Positions 16,506-25,156 of a stretch of DNA of 64,000 bases are shown piece by piece (the stretch's first letter is position 1; each line of letters starts with the position of its first letter). The DNA comes from Streptomyces sp. 2114.4. Lineage in GTDB: Bacteria > Actinomycetota > Actinomycetes > Streptomycetales > Streptomycetaceae. The translations under genes and the position numbers were made by a program. The notes beneath the pieces were generated by a model. The model ran no database searches. It worked only from the letters and a program-made list of their open reading frames with translations, and had not been told where the DNA came from. The DNA lies in NCBI RefSeq assembly GCF_900187385.1, contig NZ_FYEY01000001.1:5146001-5210000 (forward strand), given 5' to 3'.

Positions 16506-18608
16506 ATGAAACCCCTCGGCACCGGCGACCCCCTCCGGCTCGGTCCCTACCGCCTGCTCGGTGTGCTCGGCGAAGGCGGTATGGGCAAGGTCTACGTGGG
16601 CCAGGACGCCGAGGGCACCGTCGCCGCGGTCAAGGTGCTGCGGCCCGAACTCGCCGACGCACCACAGCTCGCCCAGCGCTTCGTCCGCGAGGCACAGGCC
16701 GCGCGGGCCGTGACGAGCAAGGGCGTGGCGGGTGTCCTGGGGGCGCAGACCGAGGGCGGCCGCCCGTGGATCGCCACCGAGTTCCTGGCCGGACCGACCC
16801 TCGATGAGGCCGTCGAGGCGTACGGCCCCTTCGACGAACCGGCCGTGCGCGCCCTCGCCGCGTCGATCGCCCGCACCCTGGCCGACATTCACGCCACCGG
16901 CCTGATCCACCGAGACCTCAAACCCCCGAACATCGTCCTGACCTCGTCCGGCCCCCGCGTCATCGACTTCGGCATCGCCCGCCCCGAGCACGGCCTCACC
17001 CTCACCTCCACCGGCCAGGTCCCGGTCACCCCCGGCTACGGCGCCCCCGAACAGGTCCTGGGCCGCCGCGTGGCCTCCTCGGCCGATGTCTTCTCCCTGG
17101 GCGCGGTCCTGGTGTACGCGGCCAGCGGGCATCGCGCCTACGACGCCTCCCACATCGCTGCCCTGCAGTACAAGGTCGTCCACGACGAACCCGACCTGAC
17201 CGGCCTCCCAAAAGCCCTGCGGCACCTCATCGCCCCCTGCCTGGCCAAGGACCCGGCCGCCCGGCCCGCCCCCGCCGAGATCGCCGCCGCCTTCGCACCA
17301 CCGCGCGGCGCCGAACGGGCCTGGCGGCGCGGCCGGGTGGCCGAGGCGATCAAGGAGCGGGAGCGCGGTATCCGTGAGCTGACCGCGCCGACCCTGCCCG
17401 ACGGCGGCGGCGCCGTCCGGCCGGTGGCCCGGCGCAGGCTGCTGACGGGCCTGGCGGCGGGCGGCGCGGTGCTCGCCGCGGGCGGCGGCGCCGCGGCGGC
17501 CTGGTGGCCCCGCCAGCCGCGGCAACGGGCGGCGAAGACCGATCTCTTCGCCTTTCCGCCCGCCGCGAAGACCCCGGTGGCGCATGTGCTCGACGCCGAC
17601 AACGGCGACTACCTCAGCGGCGGTGAGGTGAAGCCGCTGTGGGGCCCGGTCGACGTCCTCGCCGACGACACGCCCGCGCCGCTGCCCGTACGGGACGTCC
17701 TCGTCTTCGGCGCGCGCGGCGGCGGGATCGCCGCCCACAACGTCGTGGACGGCAAGCGGCGTTGGGCCGCCCGCGGCGTCAGCGCGACCAGCCGCTACCT
17801 CTCCCTCTCGGACCGGCTGATCGCCGCCGCCGACTCCAAGGGCACGATCCGCACCTTCGTCGCCGCGACGGGCGAGCCCCGCTGGACCGCCGACGCCGGG
17901 GCGAGCGTCCTGCTGGCCGCCGACGACGAGGCGGTCTACGTCCTGACGAAGGACCACCAACTCCGCGCCGTCCGGCGCTCCGACGCCACGATCCGCTGGA
18001 CGGCGAGGATCGCCGCCGGCTACCGCACCAAGGTCGGACCGCCGGGCGCCGTCGCCCACGGCCGCCTGGTCCTGTCCACCGGCGACGGCAACGTGTTCGC
18101 CGTCGACACGGCCGACGGCCACCAGGTGTGGGACCTGCCGGACCAAGGGGACGGCCTGCTCCGTCCGGCCGTCCACGGCACCACCGTCTACCTCGGCGGC
18201 AAGACGCTCACCGCCCGCCGGATCAGCGACGGCAGGAAGCTGTGGTCGGTCGACGAGCGGGACGCCTGGGACAAGCACGAGGACTGGGGCCCGGCAACGG
18301 TCTTCGACGACCGCACCGTCTGCGCCGCGCACGGCGGGTGGCCCAGCATCAGGAAGAGCAGCGACGGCAGCGAGATCCAGGGCGGGAACGGGGAGAGCAT
18401 CCTCGGGCTCCCGGTGTTCATCCACGGGCGCGCCCTCTGGTCCATCGAGGGCGACCCCTGGTACAAGGTGTTCGCCGCGGATCTGTCGACCGGCGTCCCC
18501 GTCCTGACGTACAAGCTGCCCGCGGCCGAGCGTTCCTGGCTGGTGGCGGACGGCAACCGGGTGTTCATCCTCCACGGCACGTCGCTCTATGCGCTGCCGG
18601 TGCCCTGA
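16506..18608 (+). CDS. second AfsK-like membrane Ser/Thr protein kinase with PQQ-type propeller
   Basis: 700 residues from ATG 16506 (GAAGGA Shine-Dalgarno). Kinase motifs: GEGGMGKVY (22-30), Lys43, HRDLKPPN (135-142), DFG (154-156), GYGAPEQ (177-183). A juxtamembrane ARRRLLT (308-314) precedes a membrane segment (~312-334). The C-terminal half has propeller blades such as HNVVDGKRRWAA, FVAATGEPRWTA, VDTADGHQVWDL and RRISDGRKLWSV. It is 61 bp downstream of its paralogue. The two kinases share layout but are divergent in the propeller, so they probably sense different ligands. Confidence 0.93.
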   Translation: MKPLGTGDPLRLGPYRLLGVLGEGGMGKVYVGQDAEGTVAAVKVLRPELADAPQLAQRFVREAQAARAVTSKGVAGVLGAQTEGGRPWIATEFLAGPTLDEAVEAYGPFDEPAVRALAASIARTLADIHATGLIHRDLKPPNIVLTSSGPRVIDFGIARPEHGLTLTSTGQVPVTPGYGAPEQVLGRRVASSADVFSLGAVLVYAASGHRAYDASHIAALQYKVVHDEPDLTGLPKALRHLIAPCLAKDPAARPAPAEIAAAFAPPRGAERAWRRGRVAEAIKERERGIRELTAPTLPDGGGAVRPVARRRLLTGLAAGGAVLAAGGGAAAAWWPRQPRQRAAKTDLFAFPPAAKTPVAHVLDADNGDYLSGGEVKPLWGPVDVLADDTPAPLPVRDVLVFGARGGGIAAHNVVDGKRRWAARGVSATSRYLSLSDRLIAAADSKGTIRTFVAATGEPRWTADAGASVLLAADDEAVYVLTKDHQLRAVRRSDATIRWTARIAAGYRTKVGPPGAVAHGRLVLSTGDGNVFAVDTADGHQVWDLPDQGDGLLRPAVHGTTVYLGGKTLTARRISDGRKLWSVDERDAWDKHEDWGPATVFDDRTVCAAHGGWPSIRKSSDGSEIQGGNGESILGLPVFIHGRALWSIEGDPWYKVFAADLSTGVPVLTYKLPAAERSWLVADGNRVFILHGTSLYALPVP

Positions 18609-18642
18609 GCGCACGGGCCGGGGACGGGGCCGCGGTCCGGCA

Positions 18643-18681
18643 GCGGTCCGGCCGGTGACGGCACCCGACCGGCCGGACCGC
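18643..18681. terminator. hairpin between convergent kinase and PfpI-family genes
   Basis: 14-bp perfect inverted repeat (GCGGTCCGGCCGGT and its complement) with an 11-nt loop, 34 bp after the kinase stop and 18 bp before the convergent stop. Confidence 0.65.
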
Positions 18682-18699
18682 GGCGGGCCGCTCGGCCCT

Positions 18700-19266
18700 T
18701 CAGCCCTTCACCGGCGCATGCTCCCGCAGCACCTCCATGAACGCCCGCATCCACTCCGGCTGGTCGTTCCACGCCCGCGCCGAGACGACCTTGCCGTCGA
18801 CGACCGCCGGGCCGTCGACGAAGATCCCGCCGCCCATCGCCACGTCCGGCGCGCAGGCGGGGTAGGCGGCGGTACGGCGGCCCTTGAGGACGCCGAGGGG
18901 CGCCAGGGTGGTGGCCGCGTGACAGATGTGGGCGACGGGCTTGTCCTCGTCGAAGAAGTGGGTGACCACCCGGCGGTAGTCGGAGTCGTTGCGCAGGTAC
19001 TCCGGTGCCCGGCCGCCCGGGAGGACCAGCGCGGCGTACTCCTCCGGGTCGACCTCGGACAGGGCGAGGTCGGACGGCCAGGAGTGGCCCTCGCGCTCGA
19101 CGTAGGTGTCGAAGCCGTCGACGAAGTCGTGCACCACGAACCGCAGCTTCTTCCGCGACGGGGCCGCGACCTTCGTCTCGTACCCCTCCTCCAGCATCCG
19201 CTGGTAGGGGTAGAAGAACTCCAGGTCCTCGGTGGCGTCACCGGCGATGATCAGAATCTTGGGCAT
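18700..19266 (-). CDS. DJ-1/PfpI family protein
   Basis: 188 residues, full length for the family. The nucleophile elbow is HICHAATTL, with Cys as the expected nucleophile; the upstream acidic partner is probably in DATEDLEFFYP, and LPGGRAPEYLR is the usual PfpI surface loop. The family includes glyoxalase III, deglycase-like and intracellular protease-like proteins; the exact activity cannot be assigned. It lies downstream of maf on the same strand with a 172-bp gap. Confidence 0.88.
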   Translation of the reverse strand: MPKILIIAGDATEDLEFFYPYQRMLEEGYETKVAAPSRKKLRFVVHDFVDGFDTYVEREGHSWPSDLALSEVDPEEYAALVLPGGRAPEYLRNDSDYRRVVTHFFDEDKPVAHICHAATTLAPLGVLKGRRTAAYPACAPDVAMGGGIFVDGPAVVDGKVVSARAWNDQPEWMRAFMEVLREHAPVKG

Positions 19267-19438
19267 GGTGCGGACTCCTCACAGGACATGGACCGGACCG
19301 GTCCGGTTGACCGGACTGCCCGGCCGGCCGCACCGATCCGGTCGGCCGGGCCGTATCGGATCCATCGGTTCCCCGCCCGGCGCAATCAAATGCGTCGCCG
19401 GGCCGCCTGCCCGCCCCGGAGCCGAGAAGCGGCGGCGC

Positions 19439-20062
19439 TCAGGTCCACAGATCCGTGATCGCCACGTCCAGACCGGCCAGCAGACGGCGCAGCAGGGGCA
19501 GGGAGAGGCCGATGACATTGCCGGGGTCGCCGTCGATGCCGTCGATGAACGGGGCGGAGCGGCCGTCGAGGGTGAAGGCGCCCGCGACGAACAGCGGCTC
19601 GCCGCTCTCGACGTAGGCGGCGATCTCGGCGTCGGTGGGCTCGCCGAAGCGGACCGTGGTCGAGGCGGTGGCGGAGACCTGGCGGCCGCCCGCCGCCGTG
19701 TCGATGACGCAGTGCCCGGTCTGCAGGATGCCGGAGCGGCCGCGCATGGACTTCCAGCGGGCGGTGGCGTCCTCGGCATCGACGGGCTTGCCGAGCGCCC
19801 GCCCGTCCAGCTCCAGGACCGAGTCGCAGCCGACGACCAGCGCACCGGCGGTCTCCGGGCGGGCGGCGACGGCGGTGGCCTTGGCCTCGGCCAGGACGCG
19901 GGCCAGCTCACCGGGCGTGGCGGCGGTGAGCGCATCCTCGTCGACGCCGCTGACGACGACCTCGGGCGCCAGCCCGGCCTGGCGCAGCAGGGCCAGCCGG
20001 GCGGGGGACTGGGAGGCGAGGACGAGACGGCGGGGGCGGGGCTCTTCGGTCATGTCCGCCAT
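19439..20062 (-). CDS. maf: Maf-like nucleoside triphosphate pyrophosphatase
   Basis: Hydrolyses non-canonical or methylated NTPs to the monophosphate (family knowledge). 207 residues; LASQSPARLALL corresponds to the LASxSPRR signature with the first Arg replaced by Ala, and GCDSVLELDG, GKPVD and FIDGIDGDPGNVIGLSL are conserved Maf blocks. Start ATG 20062 overlaps no other gene; ATG 20053 (MTEEPRPRR) is an alternative. It is in the minus-strand series with the PBP and the accE/pccB genes. Confidence 0.92.
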   Translation of the reverse strand: MADMTEEPRPRRLVLASQSPARLALLRQAGLAPEVVVSGVDEDALTAATPGELARVLAEAKATAVAARPETAGALVVGCDSVLELDGRALGKPVDAEDATARWKSMRGRSGILQTGHCVIDTAAGGRQVSATASTTVRFGEPTDAEIAAYVESGEPLFVAGAFTLDGRSAPFIDGIDGDPGNVIGLSLPLLRRLLAGLDVAITDLWT

Positions 20063-20117
20063 CGTACGGAGCCGCGGGCGCCGCCGGGGCGCCCGGACTG
20101 CTTGCGCGGAATCCGGA

Positions 20118-21602
20118 CTACTTGTTCAGCACCGCCTGCATCACGGACTTCGCGATCGGCCCGCCGAGCTTGCCGCCGGCGATCTCCGACCGGGGAATGT
20201 CCATGTCCTTGGGGTCGACGAAGACGGCGACCGCGACCGGGGAGGAGCCGTCGCTCTGCTTGGCGTAGGAGACGAACCAGGCGTAGGGGCGCTCGTCGTT
20301 GACGTTCGCGCCGTGCTGGGCGGTACCGGTCTTGCCGCCGACCGTCACACCGTCGATCTTGGCCTTCTCGGCGGTGCCCTCGTTGACCGTGTACTCCATC
20401 ATCTGCTGCACCTTCTTCGCGGTGTCCGCGGAGACGGCCTGGGACTTCAGCTTCGGCTTGATCTTCTCGATCGTCGACAGGTCGGGGCCGCGCAGCTCGT
20501 CGACGATGTGCGGCATCATCACCTTGCCGTCATTGGCGAGGCCGGCCGCCACCATCGCCATCTGCATCGGTGTGCTGGTGAGGCTGCCCTGGCCCATACC
20601 GGTCAGCGCGGTCTGCGGCTTGTCGAGCTTGTCGGGGTACAGGCTCTTGCTGGCCAGCAGGTCCCCGAGCTCCTTGTCGTAGACATCGGAGTTGAAGCCG
20701 AACTTCTCCGCCGTCTCGCGCATCTTGTCCTTGCCGACCTTCAGCGCGGTGTCGAGGAAGACGTTGTTGCACGACCACTGCATGCCCGTCTTCAGCGAGG
20801 CCTTGTCGCAGGGCGCGCCCGCGACGTCGTTGCCGATCTTCGTGGTGCTCTGCGGGAGCTGGTACGGCGCGGGCGCGTTCGACGGGGCGTCGATGTCCGA
20901 CACCACGCCGTTCTCCAGGGCCGCCGCCGCGGTGAGGATCTTGAAGGTGGAGCCGGGCGCATAGGTCTCGCGCAGCGCCCGGTTGCTCAGCGGCTTGCTC
21001 TTGTCGGTGTCCATCGCCTTGAACTTCCGGCTCTCGGCGTTGGAGAGGCCGGCGAACACCGAAGGGTCGTACGAGGGGGTGGAGGCGAGCGCGAGCACCC
21101 GGCCGTCGCGCGGGTCGAGGGCGACCACCGCACCCTTGGCGTTGAGGTCGGTCAGCCCCTTGTACGCGGCCTTCTGCGCCTTGGGGTCGATGGTGGTGAC
21201 GACATCGCCGCCGCGCGGCTTCTTGCCGGTCAGGATGTCCTGGGCGCGGTTGAAGGCCAGCCGGTCGTCCTTGCCGCTGAGCACCTTGTTGTAGATGCCC
21301 TCCAGGAAGGACGTGCCCATGGCCTGCGAGGCGAAGCCGGTGACCGGCGCGTACATCGCGCCGTCCTTGTACGTCCGCTTGTACTTGAAGTCACCGGAGG
21401 TCGCCACCGAGCCGGTGATCGGCTTGCCGCCGACGATGATGTTGCCGCGCGGGTAGGAGAACGCCTCGATCTTGACGCGCCGGTTGTGGGGATCGTTGGC
21501 GAGTTCGTTGCCCTGGACGAACTGGACCCATGTCACGCGGGCCAGCAGGGCCAGCACCAGCACCCCGCAGAAGACGGCTATATGCCTCAGCGGCCTGTTC
21601 AT
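20118..21602 (-). CDS. class B penicillin-binding protein (PbpA-type D,D-transpeptidase)
   Basis: 494 residues, with N-terminal signal anchor HIAVFCGVLVLALLARVTWVQF, then a PBP dimer-like region (RRVKIEAFSYPRGNIIVGG) and a transpeptidase domain. All three catalytic motifs are present: STFK (Ser218-Lys221), SCN (277-279) and KTGTA (424-428). It cross-links peptidoglycan stem peptides outside the membrane. Length and order match actinobacterial PbpA, which normally sits in the rodA/pbpA/pknB cluster; here it lies alone between maf and a small membrane protein gene. No FtsW/RodA partner is in the window. Confidence 0.93.
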   Translation of the reverse strand: MNRPLRHIAVFCGVLVLALLARVTWVQFVQGNELANDPHNRRVKIEAFSYPRGNIIVGGKPITGSVATSGDFKYKRTYKDGAMYAPVTGFASQAMGTSFLEGIYNKVLSGKDDRLAFNRAQDILTGKKPRGGDVVTTIDPKAQKAAYKGLTDLNAKGAVVALDPRDGRVLALASTPSYDPSVFAGLSNAESRKFKAMDTDKSKPLSNRALRETYAPGSTFKILTAAAALENGVVSDIDAPSNAPAPYQLPQSTTKIGNDVAGAPCDKASLKTGMQWSCNNVFLDTALKVGKDKMRETAEKFGFNSDVYDKELGDLLASKSLYPDKLDKPQTALTGMGQGSLTSTPMQMAMVAAGLANDGKVMMPHIVDELRGPDLSTIEKIKPKLKSQAVSADTAKKVQQMMEYTVNEGTAEKAKIDGVTVGGKTGTAQHGANVNDERPYAWFVSYAKQSDGSSPVAVAVFVDPKDMDIPRSEIAGGKLGGPIAKSVMQAVLNK

Positions 21603-21742
21603 CGCTCTCCCACTCCCGGCCGGACGCCGCCGCCCCGGCAGGAGGGCGCCCTAATTGCACTGTCGAGAGAGAAAGAGGCGATTTCAGCGGCGATGGTTGC
21701 GGACGGGAACTGTGAGGGTTACCTCCCCGCGGGCGGGAACGG

Positions 21743-21871
21743 CTACCTCCCCGAGATCAGGATCATCAGCACCACCGCGACCACGGCCAGCACGATGCTC
21801 ATCCTGCGGAGCTTGGCCTGCACGTCGCGCAGCTCCTCAGGAGGCTCATCGGGCGGATCTGACCACAGCAT
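21743..21871 (-). CDS. mmpB: small morphogenic membrane protein, MmpB-like
   Basis: 42-residue ORF. It begins MLWSDPPDEPPEELRDVQ, followed by KLRR and one membrane helix (MSIVLAVVAVVLMILI), ending SGR. The acidic start, basic stop-transfer and single helix fit the short proteins annotated as MmpB in Streptomyces beside the acyl-CoA carboxylase genes (recalled, not searched). It lies between the PBP and accE on the same strand. Codon bias is typical for the genome. Confidence 0.6.
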   Translation of the reverse strand: MLWSDPPDEPPEELRDVQAKLRRMSIVLAVVAVVLMILISGR

Positions 21872-21897
21872 GTACCGATCCTGAGCCCGATGCGCCC

Positions 21898-21929
21898 GTG
21901 GCGCCTGAGTACGCGTACTCAGGCGCCAC
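21898..21929. promoter_or_regulatory. 32-bp perfect palindrome between accE and the MmpB-like gene
   Basis: Left arm GTGGCGCCTGAGTACG is followed immediately by its exact complement, without a loop. It starts 27 bp upstream of the small membrane protein gene and 71 bp downstream of the accE stop. It could be a transcription terminator for pccB-accE or a dimeric-repressor operator (core GAGTACGCGTACTC). Confidence 0.6.
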
Positions 21930-21999
21930 GGCGTTAAGGACTAGTCAATGCACTATGCACCGACCTTCCGCGGCCGGTCATCGTGCCCATACCGGCCGG

Positions 22000-22212
22000 T
22001 CAGTGCGGCCAGTAGCTCGTCCGCCAGGCCCGCGGGCCCGGGTGCGGCATCCGCGCCCGCGCCGGAACCGTGGACGCGGGATCGGACCACTCGGTGCCGC
22101 GATCGGCTCCCGCGGGCGCGACGGAAGCGGCAGCCGCCGCGCGGACCTGCACCACCGCCAGTGCGGCGGCCAGCTCCTCGGGTGTGGGATTGCCCCGTAC
22201 GACCCTGATCAT
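22000..22212 (-). CDS. accE: acyl-CoA carboxylase epsilon subunit
   Basis: 70-residue subunit that boosts assembly and activity of actinobacterial acyl-CoA carboxylases. MIRVVRGNPTPEELAAALAVVQ is the family N-terminus, an Ala-rich middle follows, and the C-terminus carries WSDPAS...PRAWRTSYWPH, the conserved tail. A strong AGGAGG precedes ATG 22212. It starts 31 bp after the pccB stop, so it is co-translated with the beta subunit it binds. Confidence 0.92.
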   Translation of the reverse strand: MIRVVRGNPTPEELAAALAVVQVRAAAAASVAPAGADRGTEWSDPASTVPARARMPHPGPRAWRTSYWPH

Positions 22213-22243
22213 CGAAACGGCCCTCCTTCGCTGGTTCTGCCGG

Positions 22244-23833
22244 TCAGAGCGGAATGTTGCCGTGCTTCTTCGGCGGCAGCGCCTCGCGCTTGTTGCGCAG
22301 CGTGCGCAGCCCGCGGACGATGTGCCGGCGCGTCTCGGACGGCATGATCACCGCGTCGATGTAGCCGCGCTCGGCCGCGACGTACGGGTTGAGCAGGGCG
22401 TCCTCGTACTCCTGGATCAGCTCCTGGCGCCGCTCGTCCTGCGCGGCCTGGTCCTCGATCGCGGCCAGCGTGCGGCGGTGCAGGATGTTGACCGCGCCCT
22501 GCGCGCCCATGACGGCGATCTGCGCGGTCGGCCAGGCCAGGTTGAGGTCCGCCCCCAGGTGCTTGGAGCCCATGACGTCGTACGCGCCACCGAACGCCTT
22601 ACGCGTGATGACCGTGATCAGCGGGACCGTCGCCTCCGCGTACGCGTAGATCAGCTTGGCGCCGCGCCGGATGATCCCGTCCCACTCCTGGTCGGTGCCG
22701 GGCAGGAAGCCGGGCACGTCCACGAAGGTGATCACCGGGACGTTGAACGCGTCGCAGGTCCGCACGAACCGCGCGGCCTTCTCCGAGGCCTTGATGTCCA
22801 GGATGCCCGCGAACTGCATCGGCTGGTTGGCGACCACGCCGACCGCATGGCCCTCGACCCGCCCGAAGCCGGTCAGGATGTTCGGCGCGAACAGCGCCTG
22901 GGTCTCCAGGAACTCGTTGTCGTCCAGGACGTGCTCGATCGCGACATGCATGTCGTACGGCTGATTGGCCGAATCCGGGATCAGGACGTCCAGCTCGCGG
23001 TCGGTGTCCGAGGTCTCCAGGTCCGCCTCCTCCGGGAAGGCCGGCGCCTCCGAGAGGTTGTTGGACGGCAGGTAGGACAGCAGGCCCTTGATGTACTCGA
23101 TGGCGTCCTTCTCGTCACCCGCCATGTGGTGCGCCACACCGGAGGTGGTGTTGTGCGTACGGGCGCCGCCCAGCTCCTCGAAGCCGACGTCCTCGCCGGT
23201 CACCGTCTTGATGACATCGGGACCGGTGATGAACATGTGCGAGGTCTGGTCCACCATGACGGTGAAGTCGGTGATGGCGGGGGAGTAGACCGCGCCGCCC
23301 GCACAGGGGCCGACGATCAGGCTGATCTGCGGGATCACGCCGGACGCATGGGTGTTGCGGCGGAAGATCTCGCCGTACATGCCCAGCGAGGCCACGCCTT
23401 CCTGGATGCGCGCACCGCCGGAGTCGTTGATGCCGATGACCGGGCAGCCGGTCTTGAGCGCGAAGTCCATCACCTTGACGATCTTCTCGCCGAAGACCTC
23501 GCCCAGCGCCCCGCCGAAGACCGTGAAGTCCTGGGAGAACACGGCCACCGGGCGGCCGTCGACCGTGCCGTAGCCGGACACCACACCGTCGCCGTAGGGG
23601 CGGGTCTGGTCCAGCCCGAAATTCGTCGACCGGTGCCGCGCGAACTCGTCCAGCTCGACGAACGAGCCCTCGTCCAGCAGCAGATCGATGCGCTCACGCG
23701 CCGTCAACTTCCCCTTTGCGTGCTGCTTTTCCACTGCACGGGCGGAACCGGCGTGCGTGGCCTCTTCGACCCGCCGCTGCAGGTCCGCCAGTTTGCCCGC
23801 GGTGGTGTGGATGTTTGCTTCCGGCTCGGACAT
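22244..23833 (-). CDS. pccB: propionyl/acyl-CoA carboxylase beta (carboxyltransferase) subunit
   Basis: 529 residues, full length. Transfers carboxyl from carboxybiotin to acyl-CoA. It contains GGARIQEGVASL and VGPCAGGAVYSP (oxyanion loops, N-domain) and VPGFLPG plus KAFGGAYDVMGSKHLGAD (C-domain). The Asp of AYDVM (residue ~419) aligns with Asp422 of S. coelicolor PccB, where Asp favours propionyl-CoA and Ile acetyl-CoA (Diacovich et al.). The predicted main product is therefore methylmalonyl-CoA, a polyketide extender. It lies divergent from birA and upstream of accE. Confidence 0.96.
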   Translation of the reverse strand: MSEPEANIHTTAGKLADLQRRVEEATHAGSARAVEKQHAKGKLTARERIDLLLDEGSFVELDEFARHRSTNFGLDQTRPYGDGVVSGYGTVDGRPVAVFSQDFTVFGGALGEVFGEKIVKVMDFALKTGCPVIGINDSGGARIQEGVASLGMYGEIFRRNTHASGVIPQISLIVGPCAGGAVYSPAITDFTVMVDQTSHMFITGPDVIKTVTGEDVGFEELGGARTHNTTSGVAHHMAGDEKDAIEYIKGLLSYLPSNNLSEAPAFPEEADLETSDTDRELDVLIPDSANQPYDMHVAIEHVLDDNEFLETQALFAPNILTGFGRVEGHAVGVVANQPMQFAGILDIKASEKAARFVRTCDAFNVPVITFVDVPGFLPGTDQEWDGIIRRGAKLIYAYAEATVPLITVITRKAFGGAYDVMGSKHLGADLNLAWPTAQIAVMGAQGAVNILHRRTLAAIEDQAAQDERRQELIQEYEDALLNPYVAAERGYIDAVIMPSETRRHIVRGLRTLRNKREALPPKKHGNIPL

Positions 23834-23964
23834 CGGGATGCGGCTCCTGCTCGTCCTGGACTGGTGCTCGTACTGAGGGTGGTACGGGATTGGCTACCGA
23901 TCCGTAGCGTATCGGCGGGACTGCTCAGCGGCACTGCGTCGTTGACCACACCTAGGCTGGTCCC

Positions 23965-24867
23965 ATGACGTCTCAACCACCGGAAAACCCGGACAAAGAT
24001 GCCGGTCGCTGGAGCGATCTGGGCCGCCCTCCGCTGAACGCCACGGCGCTGCGCCGCGCCCTCGTACGGCCCGACTCGCTCTGGACCGCCCTGGACGTCG
24101 TCTCCGCCACCGGCTCCACCAACACCGACCTGGCGGCCCGTGCGGCACAAGGGGAGGCGGCGGGCGCCGTCCTCGTCGCCGAGGAACAGTCGGCCGGCCG
24201 CGGCCGCCTCGACCGCACCTGGTCGGCGCCCCCGCGCTCGGGCCTGTTCCTCTCCGTCTACCTCATCCCCCGGGTCCCCGTGGCGCGCTGGGGCTGGCTC
24301 CCCCTGCTCACCGGAGTCGCCACCGCGGCCGCCCTCTCCCGGACGGCCGGCGTCGACACGGCCCTCAAGTGGCCCAACGACCTGCTCGTAACTTCCGAGG
24401 ACTCCGACGCCCTGCGCCCCGGGGGAACCCTCACGGAACGCAAGGTGGGCGGCATCCTGGCCGAACGCGCCGGCCCCGGCGTCGTCATCGGCATCGGCCT
24501 CAACGTCTCCCTCACTGCCGCCGAACTCCCGGTGCCCACCGCGGGCTCCCTGGCCCTGGCCGGCGCCACCACCACCGACCGTGACCCGCTGCTGCGCGCC
24601 ATCCTCCGCTCCCTGGAGCACTGGTACACCGAGTGGCAGTCCGCCGACGGCGACCCCGCCACCAGCGGCCTCCACGAGGCCTACGCCGCAGGCTGCGCCA
24701 CCCTCGGCCGCTCCGTACGCGCCGAGCTCCCCGGCGACACCGCCCTCACCGGCGAGGCCGTGGCCATCGACACCGACGGCCGCCTGGTACTGGCCACCGC
24801 AAACGGCGTACAGCAGCCCGTGAGCGCCGGCGACATCGTCCATCTTCGCCCGGCAACGGAGACGTAG
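23965..24867 (+). CDS. birA: biotin--[acetyl-CoA-carboxylase] ligase
   Basis: Activates biotin to biotinyl-AMP and attaches it to the carrier Lys of AccA. 300 residues; the catalytic core has SAGRGRLDRTW (biotinyl-AMP loop), KWPNDLL and KVGGILAE, and an SH3-like C-domain ends the protein. No N-terminal winged helix is seen, so this is a group I enzyme without repressor function. It diverges from pccB with only 131 bp between starts, linking ligase and substrate enzyme. Confidence 0.95.
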   Translation: MTSQPPENPDKDAGRWSDLGRPPLNATALRRALVRPDSLWTALDVVSATGSTNTDLAARAAQGEAAGAVLVAEEQSAGRGRLDRTWSAPPRSGLFLSVYLIPRVPVARWGWLPLLTGVATAAALSRTAGVDTALKWPNDLLVTSEDSDALRPGGTLTERKVGGILAERAGPGVVIGIGLNVSLTAAELPVPTAGSLALAGATTTDRDPLLRAILRSLEHWYTEWQSADGDPATSGLHEAYAAGCATLGRSVRAELPGDTALTGEAVAIDTDGRLVLATANGVQQPVSAGDIVHLRPATET

Positions 24868-25156
24868 CGGGGGGTGTACCGGGCGTCCTCTCCGGCCCAC
24901 CACCCAAAGCGGAGACACGCAACGGCAGCCCCCACCGGCCGACGCCGGACCCACTCCGCCCAGACACCCCCTAACCCCGCGGGCCCCAGCCGCGCCGCCG
25001 CGCCGGCCCACCCCCACCCCTTCCTTGTCCATAGCCAACATGTGAGAGTGAGCCAGAGCACACCTGCCGTATCGTTGAGGCGGTCCGCCAGGGAGCGGAC
25101 CACCGGCGAGCAGTGATCGGAAGGGCAGTGCGCAGGGATCGGACAGGGAGCGGCCG
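24868..25156 (+). promoter_or_regulatory. cya upstream region with a Crp-like site
   Basis: 289 bp without a gene. At 25048-25061 GTGAGCCAGAGCAC is one base short of the Streptomyces Crp consensus GTG(N6)GNCAC, as I recall it. It lies 96 bp upstream of the adenylate cyclase start, so cAMP-Crp feedback is possible. GGGAG at 25147 is the cya Shine-Dalgarno. Confidence 0.4.

Noticed and set aside
13832..18614. Long minus-strand frames across the kinase block
   Set aside because: No recognisable protein; kinase motifs on the plus strand are unambiguous.
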